Shown: positions 57,027 to 64,000 of the stretch, piece after piece
Layout: every line of letters begins with the position of its first letter
Numbering within the stretch: position 1 is the stretch's first letter
Source: Sideroxyarcus emersonii
GTDB lineage: Bacteria > Pseudomonadota > Gammaproteobacteria > Burkholderiales > Gallionellaceae
Direction of reading: 5' to 3'
Assembly (NCBI RefSeq): GCF_021654335.1
Contig: NZ_AP023423.1
Span: 2,479,001-2,543,000 of the forward strand
Length of the DNA stretch: 64,000 nucleotides
Program-made: the position numbers and the translations under genes
The notes under the pieces: model-generated
Seen by the model: the letters and a program-made list of their open reading frames with translations, nothing else
The model's database searches: none
Told to the model about the DNA's origin: nothing

Positions 57027-57332
57027 ATGAGCACGGACAGCTTCCGTGATTTCGTGCTCGAACAGCTGGCCACGCTCGACAGATTGAGCTGCAAGCGCAT
57101 GTTCGGCGGTCACGGGCTGTATTGCGGTGAGATTTTCTTCGGCATCCTGTTCCACGGACAGCTGTATTTCAGGACACATCCCGACACCCTGCAGGATTAT
57201 CTGGCCAGCGAAGCCCCTGTTTTCGCCCCGTCAGAAAAACAGATTTTGCGGAACTACCGCGAAGTTCCAGTGGAAATCCTTGAAGATAGCGAGCGTTTGA
57301 TGCATTGGGCAAGGAAGGCGGCACGGCGATGA
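57027..57332 (+). CDS. TfoX N-terminal domain protein
   Basis: This 101-residue protein is a stand-alone TfoX_N domain (SFRDFVLEQLATLD, CKRMFGGHGLYCGEIFFGIL, LYFRTHP). TfoX/Sxy activates competence genes with CRP in gammaproteobacteria, but single-domain relatives elsewhere are unproven. It overlaps the fau start (ATGA). The fau gene downstream and ilvA upstream give no clear clue. Confidence 0.85.
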   Translation: MSTDSFRDFVLEQLATLDRLSCKRMFGGHGLYCGEIFFGILFHGQLYFRTHPDTLQDYLASEAPVFAPSEKQILRNYREVPVEILEDSERLMHWARKAARR

Positions 57333-57928
57333 ACATCCAAGCTAGGAAGCAGGCACTCAGGCAAAGTATAATCGCCGCCCGCGAAAAGTTGGCCGCGGCC
57401 GAGCGTTTGCATCTGAGCCGCACCATTATTGGCGCTGTATGCGATCTGCCCGGGTATCGGCAGGCGCAGACGGTGCTGGGTTATCTCAATTTCGGCGCCG
57501 AACTGGCGGCCGAACTGTGGGTACGACAGGCGCTGGCTGACGGCAAACGGGTCTTGCTGCCGCGGGTCAACCGCGCCAGCAAGCATCTGGACTTATATCA
57601 GGTGCTGGATCTGCAGCACGACGTGGCGCCCGGACTATGGGGCATACGTGAACCGGTTGCAGAGCGCTGCATAAAAGAAGAATCGCCGGGAACCGTGGAT
57701 TTCATCCTGTTACCCGGCGTGGCATTCACCCGGAACGGGGCGCGGCTTGGGTATGGCGGCGGGTTTTACGACAAACTGCTGGCGCACATGCCGCACCAGC
57801 CGGCCCTGGTCGCCGGGGCGTTCGCGCTGCAGGTGGTGCCGGAGATTCCGCAGGAAAGCACCGACCGCAATGTCGACTTGCTGGTGACGGAAAACGAAAC
57901 GATACGTTGCAATTTAGGGAGAGAGTGA
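57329..57928 (+). CDS. fau: 5-formyltetrahydrofolate cyclo-ligase
   Basis: Fau converts 5-formyl-THF to 5,10-methenyl-THF with ATP. The 199 residues begin with a basic helix (KQALRQSIIAARE) and contain LGYLNFGAELAAELW, LLPRVN and the ATP-binding GVAFTRNGARLGYGGGFYDK. In many relatives this gene follows ssrS; here it precedes aceE, and 6S RNA lies at 926. Confidence 0.93.
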   Translation: MNIQARKQALRQSIIAAREKLAAAERLHLSRTIIGAVCDLPGYRQAQTVLGYLNFGAELAAELWVRQALADGKRVLLPRVNRASKHLDLYQVLDLQHDVAPGLWGIREPVAERCIKEESPGTVDFILLPGVAFTRNGARLGYGGGFYDKLLAHMPHQPALVAGAFALQVVPEIPQESTDRNVDLLVTENETIRCNLGRE

Positions 57929-57930
57929 AG

Positions 57931-60585
57931 ATGGCTACGCAACAACCCGATTACGATCCACAGGAAACGCAAGAGTGGCTGGACGCGCTCCAATCCGTGC
58001 TGGAGAAGGAAGGCGCCGAACGAGCCCACTTCCTGATGGATCAGCTGATCCACCACGCACGCCTGGCTGGCGACGACATGCCGATCAGCGCCACCACCCC
58101 TTACATCAACACGATCCCGCTGGACAAGGAAGAACGCTCGGCAGGCAATTTCGAGCTGGAACACCGCATCCGCGCCCTGACGCGCTGGAACGCGATGGCC
58201 ATCGTGATGAACGCCAACAAGGAATCGTCCGAGCTGGGCGGCCACATCGCCAGCTTCGCTTCGGCAGCGACTTTATATGATGTCGCCTTCAACCATTTCT
58301 TCCACGGCAAGACCGCCGACCACGGCGGCGACCTGGTGTATTTCCAGGGCCACTCCTCGCCCGGCATGTATGCGCGCGCTTTCCTTGAAGGCCGCCTTAC
58401 CGAAGAACAGCTCTACAAGTTCCGCCAGGAAGTGGACGGCAACGGCCTGTCCTCTTATCCGCACCCCTGGCTGATGCCGAACTTCTGGCAATTTCCCACG
58501 GTGTCGATGGGCCTGGGCCCGCTGATGGCCATTTACCAGGCGCGCTTCATGCGCTACCTGCAGCACCGCAACCTGGCACAGACCAACGGCCGCAAGGTAT
58601 GGGCTTTCCTCGGCGACGGCGAGACCGACGAACCGGAATCGCTGGGCGCGATCTCGATGGCCGGACGCGAGAAACTGGACAACCTGATCTTCGTCATCAA
58701 CTGCAACCTGCAGCGCCTGGACGGCCCGGTGCGCGGCAACGGCAAGATCATCCAGGAACTGGAAGGCGTGTTCCGCGGCGCCGGCTGGAACGTCATCAAG
58801 GTCATCTGGGGCCGCTGGTGGGACCGCCTGCTGGCCAAGGACAAGACCGGCCTGCTGCTGAAACGCATGGAAGAGGTGGTCGACGGCGAGTACCAGACCT
58901 ACAAATCCAAGGACGGCGCGTATGTACGCCAGCACTTCTTCGGCAAATATCCCGAGCTGCTCGAACTGGTCGCCGACATGTCGGACGACGAGATCTGGCA
59001 CCTGAACCGCGGCGGCCACGACCCGTTCAAGATGTTCGCGGCCTATGCCGCTGCCAGCAAGCACACCGGCCAGCCCACCGTGATCCTAGCCAAGACGGTC
59101 AAAGGTTACGGCATGGGTGAGGCAGGCGAAGGACAGAATCCGACGCACCAGCAGAAGAAGATCGGCGAAGACGCGTTGCGCAAATTCCGCGACCGCTTCA
59201 ACATCCCGGTCAGCGACGAACAGTTGCCCAAGCTGCCGTTCGTGCGCCTTGCCGAAGACAGCCAGGAGATGAAATACCTGCGCCAGCGTTGCGAGGCGAT
59301 GGGTACGCTGCCGGCGCGGAAACCGGTCAGCAAGACATTGCCCATCCCCGACCTGCCTGCATTCGAAGCCCTGCTGAAGGACAGCGAAGGCCGCGAGTTC
59401 TCCACCACCATGGCGTTCGTGCGCCTGCTAGGCGTGCTGGTGAAGGACAAGGCGATCGGCAAGAAAATCGTGCCCATCGTGCCCGATGAATCGCGCACCT
59501 TCGGCATGGAAGGCATGTTCCGCCAGCTCGGCATCTTCTCCCAGGTGGGCCAGCTGTACACGCCGCAGGACGCCGACCAGCTCATGTTCTACAAGGAGTC
59601 GGAAGCCGGGCAGATCCTGCAGGAAGGCATCAACGAAGCCGGCGGCATGGCCGACTGGATCGCCGCCGCGACTGCTTACGCCAACCATGACGTGGCAATG
59701 ATCCCGTTCTATATCTATTACTCGATGTTCGGCTTCCAGCGCATCGGCGACCTGGCCTGGGCAGCGGGCGACATGCGCGCGCGCGGCTTCCTCGTCGGCG
59801 GCACCGCCGGGCGCACCACGCTGAACGGCGAAGGCCTGCAGCACCAGGACGGCCACAGCCACCTGCAAGCCGCCATGATCCCGAATTGCATCAGCTACGA
59901 TCCGACCTTTGCCTATGAACTGGCGGTGATCGTGCATGACGGCATGCGCCGCATGTACCAGAACCAGGAAGACGTGTTTTATTACCTCACCGTGATGAAC
60001 GAGAATTACACGCACCCGGCCATGCCGAAGGGCGCCGAGGAAGGCATCATCAAGGGCATGTACAAGTTCAGCGCCGGCAAGGCCAAGGCGAAAGCCAGGG
60101 TTCAACTGCTGGGCAGCGGCACCATCCTGCGCGAAGTGATCGCCGCCGCCGAACTGCTGGAGAAGGATTTCGGCGTCGCCGCCGACGTCTGGAGCGTGAC
60201 CAGCTTCAACGAACTGCGCCGCGAAGGCATCGACTGCGAACGCTGGAACACGCTGCATCCGGAAGCCAAGGCCCGCGTCAGCTACGTCGAGCAGTGCCTG
60301 GACGCTGCCGTGCCGGTAGTTGCCGCAACCGACTACATCCGCTCTTATGCCGACCAGATCCGCCCCTTCGTCAAGGCCCGCTACCGGACGCTGGGTACCG
60401 ACGGCTTCGGCCGTTCGGATACGCGCAAGAAACTGCGCCACTTCTTCGAAGTCGACCGCTTCTATGTCGCCGTCGCCGCATTGAAGGCGCTGGCGGACGA
60501 AGGCACGCTGCCGGCGAGCGAAGTGAGCAAGGCAATCAAGTTGTACAAGATCAATCCCGACAAACCGAACCCGACGACGGTTTAA
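57931..60585 (+). CDS. aceE: Pyruvate dehydrogenase E1 component (homodimeric)
   Basis: AceE decarboxylates pyruvate with thiamine diphosphate and passes the acetyl group to AceF. The 884 residues match the homodimeric E1: ThDP motif GDGETDEPES ... INCNLQ (about residues 228-266), active His-containing regions and QHQDGHSHLQ. Start MATQQPDYDP at 57931 follows GGAGAGAG. It is three bases after fau. aceF follows by 15 bases. lpd, the third component, is not in this window. Confidence 0.97.
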   Translation: MATQQPDYDPQETQEWLDALQSVLEKEGAERAHFLMDQLIHHARLAGDDMPISATTPYINTIPLDKEERSAGNFELEHRIRALTRWNAMAIVMNANKESSELGGHIASFASAATLYDVAFNHFFHGKTADHGGDLVYFQGHSSPGMYARAFLEGRLTEEQLYKFRQEVDGNGLSSYPHPWLMPNFWQFPTVSMGLGPLMAIYQARFMRYLQHRNLAQTNGRKVWAFLGDGETDEPESLGAISMAGREKLDNLIFVINCNLQRLDGPVRGNGKIIQELEGVFRGAGWNVIKVIWGRWWDRLLAKDKTGLLLKRMEEVVDGEYQTYKSKDGAYVRQHFFGKYPELLELVADMSDDEIWHLNRGGHDPFKMFAAYAAASKHTGQPTVILAKTVKGYGMGEAGEGQNPTHQQKKIGEDALRKFRDRFNIPVSDEQLPKLPFVRLAEDSQEMKYLRQRCEAMGTLPARKPVSKTLPIPDLPAFEALLKDSEGREFSTTMAFVRLLGVLVKDKAIGKKIVPIVPDESRTFGMEGMFRQLGIFSQVGQLYTPQDADQLMFYKESEAGQILQEGINEAGGMADWIAAATAYANHDVAMIPFYIYYSMFGFQRIGDLAWAAGDMRARGFLVGGTAGRTTLNGEGLQHQDGHSHLQAAMIPNCISYDPTFAYELAVIVHDGMRRMYQNQEDVFYYLTVMNENYTHPAMPKGAEEGIIKGMYKFSAGKAKAKARVQLLGSGTILREVIAAAELLEKDFGVAADVWSVTSFNELRREGIDCERWNTLHPEAKARVSYVEQCLDAAVPVVAATDYIRSYADQIRPFVKARYRTLGTDGFGRSDTRKKLRHFFEVDRFYVAVAALKALADEGTLPASEVSKAIKLYKINPDKPNPTTV

Positions 60586-60600
60586 GCCGAGGAGACCAGC

Positions 60601-61887
60601 GTGGCAGAAATCAGACAAGTATTGGTGCCGGACATCGGCAATTTCAAGGGTGTTGCAGTCATCGAAGTGGCGGTGAAAGCCGGCGACAAGGTGTCCGCCG
60701 AGCAGGCGCTGATCACCGTGGAGACGGACAAGGCAACCATGGATGTGCCGGCGCCGTTCGACGGCGTGGTCAAGGAAGTGAAGGTAAAAGTCGGCGACAA
60801 GGTATCCGAAGGCGACCTGATCGTCCTGATGCAAAGCAGCGGTGCACAAGCGGCCGCCCCGGCAGCGGCACCTGCGCCGCAGGCCGCAGCGCCGGTCGCG
60901 GCGGCGCCAGCTCCTGCGCCCGCCCCGGTGGCTGCGGCGGCACCGGCAATGCCGGCCGCAACGGTCGCCCCCTCCGGTGGCAAGGCCCACGCCAGCCCGT
61001 CCATCCGCCGCTTCGCGCGCGAACTGGGCGTGAACCTGGCGCTGGTTGGCGGCAGCGGCGAAAAAGGCCGCATCACCAAAGACGATGTGCAGAACTTCGT
61101 CAAGAAATCGCTGGCTGGCGGCGCTGCCGCCACGGGTGGAGGCGCACTGCCCGGCCTGCTGCCGTGGCCGGAAGTGGATTTCGCCAAGTTCGGCGCGGTG
61201 GAAAGCAAGCCGCTGTCGCGCATCAAGAAACTGTCCGGTGCCAACCTGCACCGCAACTGGGTGATGATCCCGCATGTCACGCAGTTCGAGGAAGCCGACA
61301 TCAGCGAGATGGAAGCCTTCCGCAAAGAGTTGGGTGCCGAATACGCCAAGCAGAACATCAAGATCACCCCGCTGGCCTTCATGCTCAAGGCCTGTGCCAT
61401 CACGCTGAAGCACTTCCCCGATTTCTGCGCGTCGCTGGATGCCGCCGGCGAGAACCTGATCGTGAAGAAATACATCCACATCGGGGTGGCCGTGGATACG
61501 CCGGACGGCCTGATGGTGCCGGTGATCCGCGACGTGGACCAGAAAGGCATCGTGCAGCTGGCCAAGGAACTGGGCGAGGTCTCGGCCCGCGCCCGCGAGA
61601 AGAAAATCACTGCCGCAGACATGCAGGGCGGCTGCTTCACCATCTCCAGCCTGGGCGGCATCGGCGGAACGTCTTTCACGCCGATCATCAATGCGCCGGA
61701 AGTCGCCATCCTCGGCGTTTCGCGCTCCAGCATGAAACCGGTGTGGAAGGATGGCGAGTTCGTGCCGCGCCTGATGCTGCCGCTGTCGCTGTCCTATGAC
61801 CACCGGGTGATCGACGGCGCCGCCGGAGCGCGTTTCACCACCTACCTTGCCCATGTGCTGTCGGACATGCGGCGTCTGGCACTGTAA
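60601..61887 (+). CDS. aceF: Dihydrolipoamide acetyltransferase (E2)
   Basis: This 428-residue E2 starts with GTG at 60601. It has one lipoyl domain with Lys44 in [11 protein letters not shown], an Ala/Pro-rich linker (about 80-125), an E3-binding domain (about 133-170; [22 protein letters not shown]) and a catalytic core with [10 protein letters not shown] near the C-terminus. E. coli AceF carries three lipoyl domains, so this is the short form. It takes acetyl groups from AceE to CoA. Confidence 0.96.
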   Translation: MAEIRQVLVPDIGNFKGVAVIEVAVKAGDKVSAEQALITVETDKATMDVPAPFDGVVKEVKVKVGDKVSEGDLIVLMQSSGAQAAAPAAAPAPQAAAPVAAAPAPAPAPVAAAAPAMPAATVAPSGGKAHASPSIRRFARELGVNLALVGGSGEKGRITKDDVQNFVKKSLAGGAAATGGGALPGLLPWPEVDFAKFGAVESKPLSRIKKLSGANLHRNWVMIPHVTQFEEADISEMEAFRKELGAEYAKQNIKITPLAFMLKACAITLKHFPDFCASLDAAGENLIVKKYIHIGVAVDTPDGLMVPVIRDVDQKGIVQLAKELGEVSARAREKKITAADMQGGCFTISSLGGIGGTSFTPIINAPEVAILGVSRSSMKPVWKDGEFVPRLMLPLSLSYDHRVIDGAAGARFTTYLAHVLSDMRRLAL

Positions 61888-61890
61888 CCG

Positions 61891-62556
61891 GTGAGCACCG
61901 CTCCCATCGGCATCCTCGGCGGCACGTTCGATCCCATTCACCATGGGCATCTGCGTATCGCCCAGGAAGCGCTGGAGCAGTGCGACCTGGCGCAGGTGCG
62001 CTTCGTCCCCTGCGGCACGCCGCCGCACCGGGCGGCCCCGCTGGTAGAGGCGAAATCGCGCTGGGAAATGGTACGCCTGGCACTGAACGGCCATCCCGAC
62101 TTCCTCGTCGACGTGCATGAGGTGTTCCGCACCGATCCCTGCTACACCGTGGACACACTTGCCGCATTGCGCGCCGAACTCGGCGAGCAGCAACCGCTGT
62201 GCCTCATCCTCGGCGGCGACGCCTTCCTGCAGTTGCACACCTGGCACGAATGGAAGAGGCTGTTCGAACTGGCGCATATTGTGGTGCTGCAACGCGCCGG
62301 CGGCCCGCCGCTGGGCAACGCGATGAATTCCAGCGATGCCGCGCTGCAGGCCGAATATCGCGCCCGCCTGGCGCCGGGTGCCAGTGCCCTGCACGAAGCG
62401 CCGCACGGCGCGATCTTCGTCGCCGACATGCCGGCCCTGGAAATTTCCTCCACCGACATACGCCGCCGTTGCGCGGAAGGCAGGAATGTCCGCTACCTCG
62501 TGCCCGATGCCGTGGTCAATTACATCAACACTCACCAACTGTATCGCACATGCTAA
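61891..62556 (+). CDS. nadD: Nicotinate-nucleotide adenylyltransferase
   Basis: NadD adenylates nicotinate mononucleotide in NAD synthesis. The 221 residues start with GTG at 61891 and show the nucleotidyltransferase motif GGTFDPIHHGHLRIAQEA (about 10-27) and the C-terminal ISSTDIRRRCAEG. It is three bases after aceF and overlaps rsfS by seven bases. The nadD-rsfS-rlmH block is conserved in many bacteria. Confidence 0.96.
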   Translation: MSTAPIGILGGTFDPIHHGHLRIAQEALEQCDLAQVRFVPCGTPPHRAAPLVEAKSRWEMVRLALNGHPDFLVDVHEVFRTDPCYTVDTLAALRAELGEQQPLCLILGGDAFLQLHTWHEWKRLFELAHIVVLQRAGGPPLGNAMNSSDAALQAEYRARLAPGASALHEAPHGAIFVADMPALEISSTDIRRRCAEGRNVRYLVPDAVVNYINTHQLYRTC

Positions 62557-62903
62557 GCACAGAAGAAAAGACCCGGGCCATCGTCGCCGCCCTGGAAGAC
62601 GTCAAGGCGCTCGACATCGAAGTCATCGACACCAGCAAGCTGAGCCCCCTGTTTGAACGCATGATCGTGGCCAGTGCCCAATCCACGCGCCAGACCAAGG
62701 CGCTGGCAGACAATGTCGAAAAAATGCTCAAGGAGCTGAACGAAGACCCGCTCAGCGTCGAGGGACAGCAAAGCGGCGAATGGATACTGGTCGACTTCGG
62801 CGAGGTGCTGGTGCACATCATGCAGCCGCCGGTACGTGCCTATTACAACCTCGAAGAATTGTGGGGCGCGCACCCCAAGGTGCGCGCGCACGCAGCAAAA
62901 TGA
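62550..62903 (+). CDS. rsfS: Ribosomal silencing factor RsfS
   Basis: RsfS binds L14 and prevents 50S from joining 30S in starvation. The 117 residues contain the DUF143 pattern [29 protein letters not shown] and [22 protein letters not shown]. It overlaps nadD and rlmH by 7 and 4 bases, indicating co-translation. Confidence 0.96.
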   Translation: MLSTEEKTRAIVAALEDVKALDIEVIDTSKLSPLFERMIVASAQSTRQTKALADNVEKMLKELNEDPLSVEGQQSGEWILVDFGEVLVHIMQPPVRAYYNLEELWGAHPKVRAHAAK

Positions 62904-63370
62904 AACTGCTGATCCTCGCGGTGGGCAACAAGATGCCCGCCTGGATCACCGAGGGTTTCAACGAATATGCCAAACGCATGCCGCGCGAGGCGAAGATCGA
63001 GCTGATCGAGATCAAGCCGGAGCCGCGCACCAGCGGCAAGACCGCCACGCAGATCATGGACGCCGAAGCGCAGCGCATCAAGGCCGCCCTGCCCGCTTCC
63101 GCACTGTGCATCGCGCTCGACGAACACGGCGCCACGCCCACCACCAGGCAACTCGCCCAGCAGATGCAGGACTGGATGCGGCAAGGTCGCGATGTCGCCT
63201 TCATCGTCGGCGGTGCGGACGGCCTGCATGAGTCGATCAAGCAGGCCGCGCAACAGTTGCTGGCGCTTTCGGCCTTCACCCTGCCGCACGGCATGGTGCG
63301 CGTGTTGCTGGCGGAACAGCTTTATCGGGCGCACAGCCTGATGCACAATCACCCCTACCACAGGGAATAA
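62900..63370 (+). CDS. rlmH: 23S rRNA pseudouridine1915-N3 methyltransferase RlmH
   Basis: RlmH methylates pseudouridine 1915 of 23S rRNA. The 156 residues start [13 protein letters not shown] and contain LDEHG, the SPOUT-type [14 protein letters not shown] and [18 protein letters not shown] near the C-terminus. It overlaps rsfS by four bases and lies 24 bases from maf. Confidence 0.96.
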   Translation: MKLLILAVGNKMPAWITEGFNEYAKRMPREAKIELIEIKPEPRTSGKTATQIMDAEAQRIKAALPASALCIALDEHGATPTTRQLAQQMQDWMRQGRDVAFIVGGADGLHESIKQAAQQLLALSAFTLPHGMVRVLLAEQLYRAHSLMHNHPYHRE

Positions 63371-63394
63371 TCCGGAACCGCCTGTCTTGTCGTC

Positions 63395-64000
63395 ATGATC
63401 AAACATCAGCACATCTACCTCGCCTCACAAAGCCCGCGCCGCCGCGAACTGCTCAAGCAGATCGGCGTGCACTACGAGGTGCTATTGCTGCGCGACGACC
63501 CTCGCCGTTTCGTACAAGTGGACGAAACGCCGCACGACGGCGAGATACCGGTGGATTATGTGCAACGCATCTGCCGCGAGAAGGCGCGCGCCGGATGGGA
63601 AACCCTGGCCATGCGCAACCTGCCGCTGCTTCCGGTACTGGCGGCAGACACCACCGTCACGCTGGGAGGCAGGATCATCGGCAAACCGGACAACAACGAA
63701 CATGCCGCCGAAATACTGCGCCTGCTGTCGGGATCACAGCACCAGGTCCTGACTGCCGTCGCCATGGCCTTCGAAGACCGGCTGGAGATGCGCCTGTCGA
63801 CCACCACCATCACTTTCGACACCCTGAGCGAAGAGCGCATGCACCACTATCTGCTCACCGGCGAAGCACACGACAAGGCCGGCGCCTATGGCATCCAGGG
63901 ACATGCCGGAGCTTTCGTGAAGCATATCGACGGCAGCTATACCGGCGTGATGGGACTGCCGCTGTACGAGACGGTAGAATTGCTGAAACTATTCGGATAT
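63395..64000 (+). CDS. maf: Maf/YhdE-type nucleotide pyrophosphatase (partial at right edge)
   Basis: The first 202 codons are inside the window; the stop lies beyond the right edge. Residues show YLASQSPRRRELLKQIGV (about 8-25), EKARAGWETLA, LAADTTVTLGG and DKAGAYGIQGHAG, all Maf signatures. The C-terminal portion resembles E. coli YhdE, a dTTP/UTP pyrophosphatase that sanitises modified pyrimidine nucleotides. The length already equals the usual family length, so little is missing. It follows rlmH. Confidence 0.93.
   Translation, partial: MIKHQHIYLASQSPRRRELLKQIGVHYEVLLLRDDPRRFVQVDETPHDGEIPVDYVQRICREKARAGWETLAMRNLPLLPVLAADTTVTLGGRIIGKPDNNEHAAEILRLLSGSQHQVLTAVAMAFEDRLEMRLSTTTITFDTLSEERMHHYLLTGEAHDKAGAYGIQGHAGAFVKHIDGSYTGVMGLPLYETVELLKLFGY

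Noticed and set aside
59428..62538. 1036-codon minus-strand frame opposite aceE, aceF and nadD
   Set aside because: It spans three genes in antisense; its length comes from the GC-rich third positions of aceE-aceF.

Overview
This window looks like a chromosomal segment of a betaproteobacterium. Gene order from mraZ through lpxC, secA, argJ and yacG to pilD and pilC is the betaproteobacterial arrangement. An oxygen- or iron-respiring Nitrosomonadales member, for example a Gallionellaceae-like organism, is plausible, but that is inference: no 16S rRNA or lineage-specific respiratory operon lies here. The DNA is moderately GC-rich by eye. Genes are densely packed with many 4-nt ATGA, GTGA or TTGA overlaps. 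I see no prophage, insertion sequence or CRISPR array, so this is overwhelmingly core genome.

Layout. 1-1614: end of a small membrane protein gene, then a zapB-like coiled-coil gene, zapA, 6S RNA with its terminator, and an EVE-domain protein. 1730-6490 (minus): a complete branched-chain amino acid ABC importer, livK-livH-livM-livG-livF, with an attenuator after livK. 6616-8177 (minus): two tandem monohaem cytochromes c and an orphan ParA-type ATPase. 8231-10081 (minus): ilvD. 10147-16329 (plus): lgt, a CorC-like transporter, pilC, pilD, coaE, zapD and yacG. 16311-25499 (mostly minus): a Nudix/ThiE-like fusion, a DUF815 ATPase, argJ, a cNMP-fold protein, secA, an M23 peptidase, a DciA-like gene (plus), a small membrane protein and lpxC.

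25574-43124 (minus) is a full dcw cluster: mraZ-rsmH-ftsL-ftsI-murE-murF-mraY-murD-ftsW-murG-murC-murB-ddl-ftsQ-ftsA-ftsZ. Its start shows a textbook promoter overlapped by four 10-bp-phased MraZ boxes. 43371-47200 holds rnpB with its terminator, a small membrane protein, ppx-phoU, rpiA and tRNA-Ala(CGC). 47201-47596 is an intergenic stretch with two tiny reading frames and a strong minus-strand terminator. 47597-53270 (minus) holds an MscS channel, xerD, ogt, the rpsP-rimM-trmD-rplS operon and a CcsA/YpjD-like cytochrome assembly protein. 53366-64000 (plus) holds ffh, a CbbY-like phosphatase, ilvA, a TfoX-N protein, fau, aceE-aceF, nadD, rsfS, rlmH and the start of maf.

The genes cover cell-wall synthesis and division (dcw cluster, zapA, zapD, lpxC), protein export and lipidation (secA, ffh, lgt), ribosome and tRNA maturation (rpsP operon, rsfS, rlmH, rnpB) and central metabolism (aceEF, ilvA, ilvD, argJ, coaE, nadD, rpiA). 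I did not find a convincing undescribed multi-gene system. The most unusual items are non-coding or very small: a branched fold-back element at 18133-18340, the 47201-47596 region, a start-proximal hairpin before ilvA, a probable leaderless zapB-like gene and an unexplained spacer inside the dcw cluster.
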